Below, piece after piece: positions 1 through 7,661 of a DNA stretch of 10,874 nt. Made by a program: the position numbers and the translations under genes. The notes beneath the pieces were generated by a model that was not told where the DNA came from, made no database searches, and saw only the letters and a program-made list of their open reading frames with translations. Every line of letters starts with the position of its first letter. Position 1 is the first letter of the stretch. Source of the stretch: Symbiobacteriaceae bacterium (GTDB lineage: Bacteria; Bacillota_E; Symbiobacteriia; Symbiobacteriales; Symbiobacteriaceae); the NCBI GenBank assembly GCA_027356675.1, contig DAHVXO010000189.1, positions 1-10,874 on the forward strand, read 5' to 3'.

Positions 1-12
1 GCCCACCTCTGA

Positions 13-183
13 GTGTTTGCCGACTACCTGGTTCCGTGTTCGGTCACGATAGATTTCACCCCGGACCAGCCGGAGGTGGACCCGACCTGGCCATCATGCC
101 ATGGGATCTTGCAGTGCAAGGCCCTCACGCCCGATGACCTCAAGACAAACCACGTACGCTCACGAATCCGCAAATTCGAGTAA
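13..183 (+). other. Short open frame of unknown nature, possibly the decayed tail of a gene
   Basis: A frame reads from a GTG at 13, just after an in-frame TGA at 10-12, to TAA at 181-183, giving 56 codons. The product would begin VFADYLVPCS and end RSRIRKFE. I recognise no family. The composition (charged C-terminus, few rare residues) is compatible with the end of a real protein, but no ribosome binding site is visible and the length is within chance. A minus-strand frame over the same bases (24-233) is equally unconvincing. It could be a gene remnant or noncoding sequence. Confidence 0.15.
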
Positions 184-209
184 CACTTTGATGAGAGGCT
201 GAGTTGGCA

Positions 210-340
210 GTGGAAAGGGCGATCCATAGTCAAAGGCTATGGAGAAAGCACGGAAAACCATCGCAAGGGGTCGAAAGGGTAGTCAAAGGCATGGAAAGGC
301 ATCGAAAAGCATCGAAAAGCATCGCTGGGATCCCAAAATG
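210..340. repeat. Degenerate 10-bp tandem repeat with helically phased A-tracts
   Basis: The stretch is built on a 10-bp unit close to ATCGAAAAGC. Units at 301-310 and 311-320 are identical, 281-290 and 291-300 are diverged copies, and weaker copies reach back to about 250. Runs of two to four A recur near 245, 255, 265, 275, 286, 296, 306, 316 and 336, almost exactly one helical turn apart. The 11-mer TAGTCAAAGGC occurs at 227-237 and again at 280-290. A 6-bp inverted repeat (CCATAG/CTATGG, 224-229 and 237-242) sits at the left end. Phased A-tracts are known to bend DNA, so this may be an intrinsically curved segment. No coding frame explains the repeat. Confidence 0.6.
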
Positions 341-489
341 CAGGGATTGGAATTCGGAAGGAACGAAAGGCTCTGAGTGATAGGCTGCCTCTATGGGGTG
401 GACTTGTTTGCTGGTCGCAAGGCTTGAAAAACGAGCAAAAGGGATTGTGAGGTGGGAAGACGCCTTTACCTGCTGTTACACGCAGTTTG
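341..489. other. Noncoding stretch downstream of pgl
   Basis: I see no supported gene here. The palindrome TGGGATCCCA lies just to the left (326-335). No strong stem followed by a T-run is present on the minus strand after the pgl stop codon, so I cannot place a transcription terminator. An open frame on the plus strand beginning at 393 has no recognisable product and runs into the antisense of pgl. Confidence 0.4.
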
Positions 490-1224
490 TCAGGGCAGCA
501 AAGCTGCGGCCGCCGCGTCCAGGTACCAGTAGGCCCGACCGCTTGCGAGGACCCGGGCGGCAGGGTAACGGAGCCTCGCCGCGCACGGATCAGATAGGAT
601 CTCCCTGACTACCTTGGCCTTATCCGCGCCTGTCACCAGAAAGATCACCTGCCGGGCGGCCGCCAGTGCGGGAAGCGTCAGGGTGAGCCGGACGCTGGGG
701 GCCGTCGGCGACTCGCCCACAGCCACCCAGCCCTGCCGGTCGGCCAGGGCGGCCGTGCCGGGAAAGAGCGAGGCGGTATGGCCATCGGCCCCCATCCCCA
801 GGAGGGCGAGATCGAAGGTGGGAAAGGCTTCGCCTGCGAAGCGGCGCCGCAGGATCGCTTCGTAGGACCGGGCCGCCTCCGCCGGGTCGGCTTGGTGGGT
901 CGGCATCGGGTGGACCTGCGCCGCCGGAACGGGGAGGTGGTCGATCATCGCCTCCCTGGCCATCCGGTAGTTGCTCTCAGGGTCAGCATGGGCGACGTAC
1001 CGCTCATCTCCCCAGAAGAGGAGCGCATGCGCCCAGGGTACTCGCTCACGGTACGGGCCGGCCAGGAGCTCATAGAGCCGGCGCGGCGTCCGCCCGCCCG
1101 CCAGCGCCAGGGTGAAGCGCCCCCGGGTCGCGACGGCCTCCCCGGCAGCCGCCGCGAAGGTGCTGGCGGCCGCCTGGCTCAGCGCCTCCAAGTCGGGGTA
1201 GACACCGACTACCGGGTCGACCAC
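490..1224 (-). CDS. pgl: 6-phosphogluconolactonase (SugarP isomerase-like, DevB type)
   Basis: Hydrolyses 6-phosphogluconolactone to 6-phosphogluconate, the second step of the oxidative pentose phosphate pathway, in the cytosol. The 244-residue product has normal length for the family. Its signature blocks are all present: LALAGGRTPRRLYELL (39-54), WGDERYV (71-77) followed by DPESNYRMA (81-89), and the phosphate-binding block LLGMGADGHTASLFPG (141-156). It continues with LTLPAL (182-187) and a C-terminal PAARVL (221-226). The start is a GTG at 1222-1224, which overlaps the end of zwf by 16 bp. A purine-rich GGAAGGA lies upstream inside zwf, a little farther from the start than ideal. The overlap indicates translational coupling as the last gene of the gnd-zwf-pgl operon. 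Identification is firm from motifs and context. Confidence 0.95.
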   Translation of the reverse strand: MVDPVVGVYPDLEALSQAAASTFAAAAGEAVATRGRFTLALAGGRTPRRLYELLAGPYRERVPWAHALLFWGDERYVAHADPESNYRMAREAMIDHLPVPAAQVHPMPTHQADPAEAARSYEAILRRRFAGEAFPTFDLALLGMGADGHTASLFPGTAALADRQGWVAVGESPTAPSVRLTLTLPALAAARQVIFLVTGADKAKVVREILSDPCAARLRYPAARVLASGRAYWYLDAAAAALLP

Positions 1225-1856
1225 GATCTGTCATCCTTCCCCAGGAGGCGGTCGGCCTCAGCCGGCCCCCAGGAGCCGGTGGCATATGAGTAGACCTGTG
1301 AATCCCGCTCCAGCAGAGGCGTAAAGAGCCGCCATGCCGCCTCGACCTCATCGGCCCGGATGAAGAGGGTAGGGTCTCCGTGCATCACATCTAATAGAAG
1401 GGTCTCATAGGCGTCCGGGAGGGGTCCGTGGACGTCGGCATAACGGAAGCTCAGCTGTTGGGTCTGCAGGTCGAAGTGCGCGCCGGGGGCTTTCACTTCG
1501 AAGGTCAGAGCAAACCCCTCATCCGGCTGGAGGGTGATGACCAACGAATTGGAGGTAGGACCGTTGGGGCCGAAGGCCTTGAAGAGAGCGACGGGCGGGT
1601 GGCGGAAGGTGACGACCACCTGGCTGGTCCGGCGGGGAAGCCGCTTCCCGGTCCGTAGGTAGAAAGGGACACCCTGCCAGCGCCAGTTGTTCACTTGGAG
1701 GCGCAGGGCGACGAAGGTCTCCGTGCGGGAGCCCGGGGGCACCCCGGGCTCATCCCGGTAGCCGCGCATGGCCTGGTCCTCAATCACACCGCTGGTGTAC
1801 TGGCCGAGGACGACGTCCTCCGGCCCGATCGGGGCGATCGATTCCAGCACCTTCAC
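1209..1856 (-). CDS. zwf: Glucose-6-phosphate dehydrogenase, C-terminal readable part
   Basis: This frame carries the C-terminal domain. It includes [26 protein letters not shown], the substrate and structural block [14 protein letters not shown], then [20 protein letters not shown] and the terminal YATGSWGP. The ATG at 1854-1856 is an internal Met codon (the Met-Lys of the EKVKVLE region aligns here as Val/Met), not a true start. The frame is open upstream of it through [11 protein letters not shown], and no ribosome binding site precedes it. It ends with TAG at 1209-1211, inside the first codons of pgl. Confidence 0.88.
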   Translation of the reverse strand: MKVLESIAPIGPEDVVLGQYTSGVIEDQAMRGYRDEPGVPPGSRTETFVALRLQVNNWRWQGVPFYLRTGKRLPRRTSQVVVTFRHPPVALFKAFGPNGPTSNSLVITLQPDEGFALTFEVKAPGAHFDLQTQQLSFRYADVHGPLPDAYETLLLDVMHGDPTLFIRADEVEAAWRLFTPLLERDSQVYSYATGSWGPAEADRLLGKDDRSWSTR

Positions 1857-2650
1857 CTTCTCATTGCGGATGGAATCCGCTTCAAAGGCGCCACCTCCAT
1901 GGCCGTCAGGGTCAGGATCTGCGTCAGGTGGTTCTGGATCATGTCCCGCAGGGCGCCGGCCTGGTCATAATACCCGGCCCGCCCTTCAACACCGAGACGC
2001 TCCGCGACGGTGATCTCCACCCGCTCGACCCGGTCCCGGTTCCAGACGGGCTCAAAGAGTGCATTGGCGAACCGGAAGGTCAGCAGGTTTTGCACCGTCT
2101 CCTTGCCGAGGTAGTGGTCGATCCGGTAGATCTGCTCCTCGCGAAAGTGGCTATGGACGAGCTGGTTGAGCGTCTCCGCAGTGGCAAGGTCCCGGCCAAA
2201 CGGCTTCTCGATCACCAGTCGGACCCAGCCGTCGCCCTGATTCAGACCGGTCTGCCCCAATCCAAGGATGGCGGCAGGGAAGGCGGCCGGGGGCATCGCG
2301 AGGTAAAAGACTCGGTTTCCCGCAAGGCCGCCGGAGGCCTCCAGCGCCAGGATCCGGTCCCGCAGATTCCGATAGCCCTGGGCGCCGGCCACGGACTGGT
2401 AGAAGAGAGTCTGCTCGCACCAGGTCCGGACTCCGTCATCGGTGGGGATGCCGGATTGCGCCAGTCCTTCCAGCGCCCAGGCGCGAAACGAAGCGTCATC
2501 CAGCGTGGCGTTCCGGGCTGCACCCAGGATCAGGCTGCCCGGAGCGAAATGTCCACGGGTATGGAGCTGGTAGAGGGCTGGCAGCAGCTTGCGATGTGTC
2601 AGGTCGCCGTGGCCGCCCAGGATCAGGAAGAGATGCTTGTCCGACTGCAC
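1853..2650 (-). CDS. zwf: Glucose-6-phosphate dehydrogenase, N-terminal readable part
   Basis: This frame encodes 265 residues, of which about 255 are native. It holds the dinucleotide-binding Rossmann fold with [14 protein letters not shown] (9-22), where the usual GASGDL/GATGDL reads GGHGDL. The block VIEKPFG (146-152) follows. The active-site signature RIDHYLGKE (176-184) contains the catalytic His and the substrate-contacting Lys. [11 protein letters not shown] (196-206) and [14 protein letters not shown] (231-244) follow. The last ten codons are out-of-frame sequence. Alone this part lacks most of the C-terminal beta-plus-alpha domain and would not be expected to be active. Confidence 0.9.
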   Translation of the reverse strand: MQSDKHLFLILGGHGDLTHRKLLPALYQLHTRGHFAPGSLILGAARNATLDDASFRAWALEGLAQSGIPTDDGVRTWCEQTLFYQSVAGAQGYRNLRDRILALEASGGLAGNRVFYLAMPPAAFPAAILGLGQTGLNQGDGWVRLVIEKPFGRDLATAETLNQLVHSHFREEQIYRIDHYLGKETVQNLLTFRFANALFEPVWNRDRVERVEITVAERLGVEGRAGYYDQAGALRDMIQNHLTQILTLTAMEVAPLKRIPSAMRR

Positions 2651-2653
2651 ACC

Positions 2654-3562
<909 letters not shown>

Positions 3563-3567
3563 GGGAA

Positions 3568-3575
3568 CCCCTCCT
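3568..3575 (-). promoter_or_regulatory. Strong ribosome binding site that fixes the gnd start
   Basis: On the minus strand AGGAGGGG is followed by five bases (TTCCC) and the GTG at 3560-3562. It is the best Shine-Dalgarno match in the window and decides between this start and the much longer open frame. Confidence 0.8.
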
Positions 3576-3757
3576 GCTCTCACTCCGGTCAGAGGTCTGT
3601 GATGGGACGCCTGGCAGATGGACGTTCGGGAATGTGGTCCTTGAATCCTCTGTCCGGTCGGCGTTCGTCTATATCCTGAACCGCCGAGGCGGCCCGTAAC
3701 CGGTCGGCCGGCGAAGAGTATCCGAAACGCGGCGAGATCACCCGCGCTGTAAACGAG

Positions 3758-3782
3758 GAGAGCAGCCACTCGGACTGCTCTC
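3758..3782. terminator. Hairpin, possible weak terminator of the permease gene
   Basis: A perfect 8-bp inverted repeat, GAGAGCAG/CTGCTCTC, spans 3758-3765 and 3775-3782 with a 9-base loop. It lies about 90 bp beyond the permease stop codon. On the minus strand the sequence after it is CTCGTTTAC, not a true U-tract, so intrinsic termination would be weak. It could instead be a processing or stability element, or chance. Confidence 0.35.
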
Positions 3783-3872
3783 TAGAGACTTGTGAGGCTG
3801 CTATCGCACTGTCACCACGATTTTGCCCTTCATCTGCTGCGTGTCGAAGGTGTACACGCACGCGTACGCGGT

Positions 3873-5387
3873 CTAGCGGGCTCCGTTATCCGCCCATGTG
3901 CCAGCCTCTGACGTCGACCAGACAGAGCGGCCCAGGCGGGCCGAGTTCAGCACCAGGTAGCCAACGCCGACGATGATCCACAGGGCGGCACCGACCATGG
4001 CGATCAGGGCCGCTACACGGGAGTCGCCGCCGCCCATGATGCCCAGTACGATAACGGCCAGGAGCATGGCGACGTTGACTACCAGGCCTGCCAGCGGCAG
4101 CACCGCATGCCGCATCACCGAGAATTGCTTGGTCTTGAAGAAAGCGACGAAGGCGACCAGGTTGGTAAAGCCATAGATCAGGAAGGTGCCGATGTTCGAC
4201 AGCAAGGTGACCGCTGTGAGGTTCCGCAGCGAGATGACCCCGAAGCCGCCGATGAGGGCTGAGACCACGGACATCAGCAGGACGCTGTAGTGGGGGGTGG
4301 AAAACCGGCCGTGCAGGAGGCCGAGGATCGTGGGCACCTCGCCGTCACGGCCCATGGCGTAGGTGACCCGGACGCCGGTGTTCATGCAGGCAAGGGCGCT
4401 GCCGAAGACGGCGATGGCCACGGAGGCGGCGACGACGACCATCAGCACGAACCCGGACCCGCCCAGAAGCGAATCACCCAGGACCTTGACCATGTCGCCG
4501 ACGGGGGCGGAGGACTTGGCGGCGGCGGCATACCCTTCACCGTTGACGAAGAAGCCGACGCCGAAGTACTCGAAGAGGTAGAACATAAGGCCTTGGATGA
4601 CCAGCGAGAGCAGGACGCCCCGGCTGACGTGCTTGATGCTCGTGGCCTCAGCGGCCAGGGCCGTCGCCGATTCGAACCCGACCATCAGCAGGATGGCGAT
4701 GGTCGATTGGAACAGCACCCCGCTGAAGGAGTGGGGCCGGATTACATCCAAGGCGGTGGTGTGGACGAAGGTCACGTGGTCGGGGTTCAGCACCCGGTAG
4801 CTGATCGCCAGCACGGTCACCGCTACGAGCGTCACGATTTGGATGACATTAATCACAAGTGCGCTGGTCGTCGATCCGTTGACGCCACGGAAGGCAATGT
4901 AGCCGGTGAGGAGCGAGGCGACCACGGCGACGATCACTTGGACCGGGATGCTCAACTCCACCCCGAATTGGCCGGAGATGTAGGCGACCAGCGTTGCCAG
5001 CATCGCCACCATGACGCCCGGGTAGACCCAGTAGTAGAGGTGGGAGAGCCAGCCGGCGGAGTACTTGGCGAGCCGTGCCCACTTCTGTAGCTTCCCTTGC
5101 TGGTGGTCGAGGAAGGCCCGCTCTGCAAAGTAGTAGGAACTGCCAGTCCCGGCCTCCGGGTAAAGCTCGGCCAGTTGGGAGTATGAAGCCGCTGTCATGA
5201 AGGCGAGGATCAGGGCGAGGCCTACGCCGGCCCAGGTGTCGAGCGCTGTGCTCGCCCCGGTGATGTCGGTCTGGGCCGCCTGGAGTTGGTACGTGAGCCA
5301 CAGGAACGCACCCGGAGCGATGAGGGCCATCGCATTCACGGTAACACCGGTCAGATTGAGGGTCTTCTGCAAGGCTGGCTGTGACAT
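3873..5387 (-). CDS. APC-superfamily amino acid permease
   Basis: An integral membrane transporter of 504 residues, predicted to carry about 12 hydrophobic helices and to import amino acids or amines by cation coupling. Family features include the first helix region GVTVNAMALIAPGAFLW, the loop YPEAGTGSSYYFAERAF, the helix-6 motif MVGFESATALAAEA, and RVTYAMGRDGEVP, typical of the cytoplasmic loop after helix 8. The substrate cannot be read from sequence. I choose ATG 5385-5387 (MSQPALQ) because GGAGG (5397-5401) lies nine bases upstream. An in-frame ATG at 5403-5405 would precede that site and have none of its own. The gene stands alone with its own promoter and two TGTCA/TGACA inverted repeats, suggesting nitrogen-linked regulation. 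It ends at TAG 3873-3875. Confidence 0.9.
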   Translation of the reverse strand: MSQPALQKTLNLTGVTVNAMALIAPGAFLWLTYQLQAAQTDITGASTALDTWAGVGLALILAFMTAASYSQLAELYPEAGTGSSYYFAERAFLDHQQGKLQKWARLAKYSAGWLSHLYYWVYPGVMVAMLATLVAYISGQFGVELSIPVQVIVAVVASLLTGYIAFRGVNGSTTSALVINVIQIVTLVAVTVLAISYRVLNPDHVTFVHTTALDVIRPHSFSGVLFQSTIAILLMVGFESATALAAEATSIKHVSRGVLLSLVIQGLMFYLFEYFGVGFFVNGEGYAAAAKSSAPVGDMVKVLGDSLLGGSGFVLMVVVAASVAIAVFGSALACMNTGVRVTYAMGRDGEVPTILGLLHGRFSTPHYSVLLMSVVSALIGGFGVISLRNLTAVTLLSNIGTFLIYGFTNLVAFVAFFKTKQFSVMRHAVLPLAGLVVNVAMLLAVIVLGIMGGGDSRVAALIAMVGAALWIIVGVGYLVLNSARLGRSVWSTSEAGTWADNGAR

Positions 5388-5404
5388 CGGTACCCGCCTC
5401 CACA

Positions 5405-5421
5405 TGTCAAGTTTCCTGACA
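5405..5421. promoter_or_regulatory. GlnR/TnrA-like box in the permease leader
   Basis: TGTCA-AGTTTCC-TGACA fits the consensus TGTNAN7TNACA at every defined position. It lies centred about 29 bases downstream of the predicted transcription start and just before the ribosome binding site, a position expected to repress. Together with the repeat at 5473-5488 it brackets the promoter. Confidence 0.55.
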
Positions 5422-5448
5422 TTTCCCGCATTCGGGATCGTGGTGCTT

Positions 5449-5478
5449 AGAATAGGGCCTTGGCAGGTATCTTGTCAA
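5449..5478 (-). promoter_or_regulatory. Sigma-A/70-type promoter of the permease gene
   Basis: On the minus strand a perfect -35 TTGACA (5473-5478) is separated by 18 bases from a -10 TATTCT (5449-5454). Transcription should begin near 5442, leaving a leader of about 55 bases before the ATG at 5387. The -35 lies inside the left arm of a perfect inverted repeat, as expected for a repressible promoter. Confidence 0.75.
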
Positions 5479-5488
5479 ACCTTTGACA
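5473..5488. promoter_or_regulatory. Perfect inverted repeat over the permease -35 box (putative operator)
   Basis: TGTCAAA-CC-TTTGACA is a 7-bp perfect inverted repeat with a 2-bp centre. Read as half sites it is TGTCA-N6-TGACA, one base shorter than the Bacillus GlnR/TnrA consensus TGTNAN7TNACA. It covers the -35 hexamer, so a bound protein would block RNA polymerase. It could belong to a GlnR/TnrA-like factor or to another dimeric repressor. Confidence 0.55.
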
Positions 5489-5499
5489 GGCAAGTTCAC

Positions 5500-5859
5500 A
5501 TGCAAAACGGGAATGGCAGGCATAACGAGCCAAGACGGCACGCCCTGGCTCTTGTGGAGGGCGAACGGACAAGAGCGGCCGCAAAGGAGGACATCGGCCT
5601 TGGCTTTGACCGGGACGGGCACTTCACCGACGCCTACTCTGCCCATCCAACGGAAATCAGGCCGCTGCTGGAGCAGAACGGCCTGACGTTTGTGGCGATG
5701 ATCGGGAGCGAAGGACTGCGCACCGTGAGCGAGAGCGTCGTCAACCAGTTGACCGGTCAGGACTGGGAGGCCTGGGTAGAGCTCAACTACCAGCTAGCGC
5801 AGGACTCCACAGTCCACGGGGCGGCGATTCATCTGCTCGCGGTGGCGCGCAAGGCGTAG
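5500..5859 (+). pseudogene. C-terminal remnant of a SAM-dependent methyltransferase
   Basis: The frame from ATG 5500 encodes 119 residues. From about residue 40 (GHFTDAYSAHPTEIRPLLEQ) to the end (VHGAAIHLLAVARKA), it resembles the C-terminal third of class I methyltransferases of the kind seen in Bacillota: FTDAY.AHP.EI, then an alpha/beta segment, WEAWVELNYQLAQD, and HGAA.HLL. The N-terminal SAM-binding core, with its glycine-rich loop, is absent. The preceding 39 residues are Arg/Ala/Glu-rich without recognisable similarity, and there is only a weak purine-rich match before the ATG. I take it as a truncated remnant. A short expressed protein is possible. It ends eight bases from the stop of the convergent kinase gene. 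Confidence 0.65.
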
Positions 5860-5867
5860 GGAAGGGG

Positions 5868-6851
5868 TCAGCGGCGCTCGTACAATAGAAAGAGCAGCAC
5901 CAGCGTGATCGCCACCGCTGCCAAGGCGGTGATGAGCGCAAACCTGACCGGGTTATCCTCCGCCTTGCGGGCGGTCGCCGCACCGGCCAGGGGCGGGTCG
6001 GGTCGGGATATGTACGAGAGATCCACCTGGCCCGGGTTCGCCAGGTCCGCCAGCAGCGCCCCCCCATGGGCGTACCGCTCCTCGGGTCGGCGCCGCATGC
6101 AGCGGGCGATGATCGCCGCCAGGTACTCCGGCGTCTCCGGCCGGAGCGACCGCACCGGCGCTGCCGTGGCTGTCAGGTGCAGGTGCATGGTAGTGAGCGG
6201 GTGCTCGTCGTAAAAGGGTAGCTTGCCGGTCAACATCTCATATAAGGTGATGCCGAAGGCGTAGATGTCCACCCGGGGCGTCCCGCGCTCCCCGCGGATC
6301 TTCTCTGGCGCCATGTACTCGGCCGTTCCGGCCAGGCCGGAGAAGCCGCGCCACGTGACCCGGGCCATCCCCTTGACCGTGGCGATGCCGAAGTCGATCA
6401 CGTGCAGGCGACCCGCCGCATCGGCGATCAGGTTCCCGGGCTTCAAATCCCGGTGCACGATCCCGAGCCGGTGGCAGTAGGCCAGCAAATCCGCCAACTG
6501 ATTCGCATACCCGACAACCGCGGGCACTGGTAGCGGACCAGCCTGCAACCGCTGTTCGATGGTCTCCCCATCGATGAACGCCAGTGCCAGGTAGGGGCGG
6601 TTGCCGTCCTCCCGGGCCGCCACCAGGCGGGGGGCCGCCGGATGCTGGAGTTTCTGACCGATCGCCAGCTCCCGCCGGAAGCGCTCGAAGGTGGCGGCAT
6701 CGCCTAGCTGCATCACATCTGGTAGTTTGAGCACCACAGTCTCACCGGTGCGCGTATCCTCCGCAAGATAGGCCATGGCCATGCCGCCCTGCCCGAGTTG
6801 GCGGCGGAGCACGAAATGGTCGACCTTATCCCCCGGTTGCAGACCGGCCAT
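5868..6851 (-). CDS. Hanks-type (PknB-like) serine/threonine protein kinase with C-terminal membrane anchor
   Basis: A 327-residue protein kinase. It has a glycine loop GQGGMAMAY (20-28), ATP-binding Lys42, helix-C Glu61, catalytic HRDLKPGN (133-140), DFG (153-155), an activation segment leading to MAPE (180-183), and DIYAFGITLYEMLTG (195-209). All catalytic residues are present, though the third glycine of the loop is Ala and the usual Val is Ala. The domain ends near 270. A Pro/Ala-rich linker leads to one hydrophobic helix (about 303-323) and a terminal YERR. There is no extracellular PASTA or other sensor domain, so the kinase should sit on the inner face as a tail-anchored protein. The ATG at 6849-6851 has GGGGGAG upstream, 15 bases after the PP2C stop. 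It is probably cotranscribed with that phosphatase. Confidence 0.93.
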   Translation of the reverse strand: MAGLQPGDKVDHFVLRRQLGQGGMAMAYLAEDTRTGETVVLKLPDVMQLGDAATFERFRRELAIGQKLQHPAAPRLVAAREDGNRPYLALAFIDGETIEQRLQAGPLPVPAVVGYANQLADLLAYCHRLGIVHRDLKPGNLIADAAGRLHVIDFGIATVKGMARVTWRGFSGLAGTAEYMAPEKIRGERGTPRVDIYAFGITLYEMLTGKLPFYDEHPLTTMHLHLTATAAPVRSLRPETPEYLAAIIARCMRRRPEERYAHGGALLADLANPGQVDLSYISRPDPPLAGAATARKAEDNPVRFALITALAAVAITLVLLFLLYERR

Positions 6852-6866
6852 CAGGCTCCCCCTTGC

Positions 6867-7628
6867 TTAACCCTTCAGAGCGAGCACCATGAGCGTCAGG
6901 TTGTCGCCGCCGCCGCGCCGGTTGCCCTCGGCGATCAGCGCCGGTACGGCAGCCTCCAAATCAGGGCTGTTCAACAGGGCCGCCGTGATCTCCTCCCGGC
7001 TGAGATAGGCGGTGAGCCCATCGGTCATCAGGGCGAAGCAATCGCCGGGGCGGATGGCGCCCTCCCGGATGTCCGGGCGGACCGCCATCTCCATGCCGAT
7101 GGCCCGGGTCAGGAAGCTCCGCCGCTGATCGGCCCCGGCCGGACGCTGGTTGAACAGGCCCGCCCCAAACCGGGGCACCGGCGAAGCCGCATGGTGGTCC
7201 GAAGTGAGCTTTTGCGCGGCCCCGCCCCGGATCAGCAGGCACTGCGTGTCCCCCACGTGGCTGATGTAGTAGCGATCGCGACACAAGAGGAGCGATGTCA
7301 TGGCGCACCCCATGTTGGAGGCGGATGACATCGCCCACGACATATCGAAGACATGGAAATTGGCCCGGGCCGTGGCCTGCTCCAGGCGGCGGCTCGGGTC
7401 CGTGCTGTAGCGTCCGAAGTAGTACTCCTGCTGCAGGGTGGCGACGGCTTCGGCCGAGGCGACCTCGCCGGCGTTGCGACCGCCGATCCCATCGGCGATG
7501 ATGAAGAGACTCCCCAGCCGAGTCCGGATATCGGCATCCGGGGGGATGTAGTGGCTGGCGTAGTCCTCGTTGGTCGGCCGGACCTGGCCGCGATCGGAAC
7601 AGATGACGACCTGATTCGCTTCCAACAC
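6867..7628 (-). CDS. PP2C-family (PPM) serine/threonine protein phosphatase
   Basis: A 253-residue metal-dependent phosphatase, probably reversing the action of the kinase encoded next to it. The metal-site and catalytic motifs are complete: SDRGQVRPTNEDY (11-23), IIADGIGGRNAGE (44-55), the block GCAMTSLLL (107-115) with YYISHVGDTQCLLI (120-133), LTRAIGM (173-179), MTDGLTAYLS (201-210) and GGGDNLTLMVL (239-249). Residues about 148-170 (Pro/Arg/Gln-rich) replace the usual flap region. The open frame extends to a TTG at 7652, but that codon lies almost at the predicted transcription start. I choose the GTG at 7626-7628, which directly precedes the family's N-terminus. The ribosome site is a loose G-rich GGGGGTGG. 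Cytosolic, no signal peptide or membrane segment. Divergent from glnA. Confidence 0.92.
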   Translation of the reverse strand: MLEANQVVICSDRGQVRPTNEDYASHYIPPDADIRTRLGSLFIIADGIGGRNAGEVASAEAVATLQQEYYFGRYSTDPSRRLEQATARANFHVFDMSWAMSSASNMGCAMTSLLLCRDRYYISHVGDTQCLLIRGGAAQKLTSDHHAASPVPRFGAGLFNQRPAGADQRRSFLTRAIGMEMAVRPDIREGAIRPGDCFALMTDGLTAYLSREEITAALLNSPDLEAAVPALIAEGNRRGGGDNLTLMVLALKG

Positions 7629-7661
7629 TCCGCCCACCCCCGCAACACCCAACCTGCTTGC

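Larger units (their letters stand above)
1209..2650 (-). pseudogene. zwf: Glucose-6-phosphate dehydrogenase gene, interrupted by a frameshift
   Basis: The whole gene would encode an enzyme of about 480 residues that oxidises glucose 6-phosphate to 6-phosphogluconolactone. As given, the frame breaks near 1884-1892. The upstream frame reads TAMEVAP and then out-of-frame [10 protein letters not shown] to a stop. The downstream frame, opened one base earlier, reads [15 protein letters not shown], exactly the expected family continuation. The span is 1442 bp, so one added base restores 481 codons; a four-base loss would fit as well. The start is a GTG at 2648-2650, three bases after the gnd stop, with GGGAGGG (2658-2664) seven bases upstream. 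The break could be a sequencing error in the CC-TTT run or a real mutation. No good -1 slippery heptamer is present, so programmed frameshifting is unlikely. Everything else in both halves looks intact. Confidence 0.9.
3563..3872 (-). other. Intergenic region between the permease and the gnd operon
   Basis: These 310 bp contain no convincing gene. A minus-strand frame of 90 codons (3589-3861) has no recognisable family. The region holds an alternating purine-pyrimidine tract (3850-3870), a frame resembling a copper-protein tail (3801-3872), a hairpin (3758-3782) and the gnd ribosome binding site. The operon promoter should lie here on the minus strand. AT-rich hexamers such as GATACT and TATAGA are present, but none has a good -35 at the right distance, so I do not place it. 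Confidence 0.5.

Noticed and set aside
224..340. A CRISPR array in the repeat-rich left end
   Set aside because: The repeats are only 10-11 bp, directly tandem or imperfect, with no unique spacers of constant length.
1881..1895. Programmed ribosomal frameshifting in zwf
   Set aside because: The junction codons (GCG CCT TTG AAG) do not form an X-XXY-YYZ slippery site, and this enzyme family is not known to use recoding.
3681..3692. CCGCC-GA-GGCGG hairpin upstream of gnd
   Set aside because: A two-base loop and five-base stem in GC-rich DNA is expected by chance and has no T-run or evident regulatory placement.
3745..3790. Minus-strand GAGAGCAGTCCGAGTGGCTG resembles the 5' end and D-arm of a tRNA-Ser or tRNA-Leu
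   Set aside because: No anticodon arm, T-loop (GTTCRAAYC) or matching acceptor 3' strand follows within tRNA length. The resemblance is better explained by the 8-bp hairpin.
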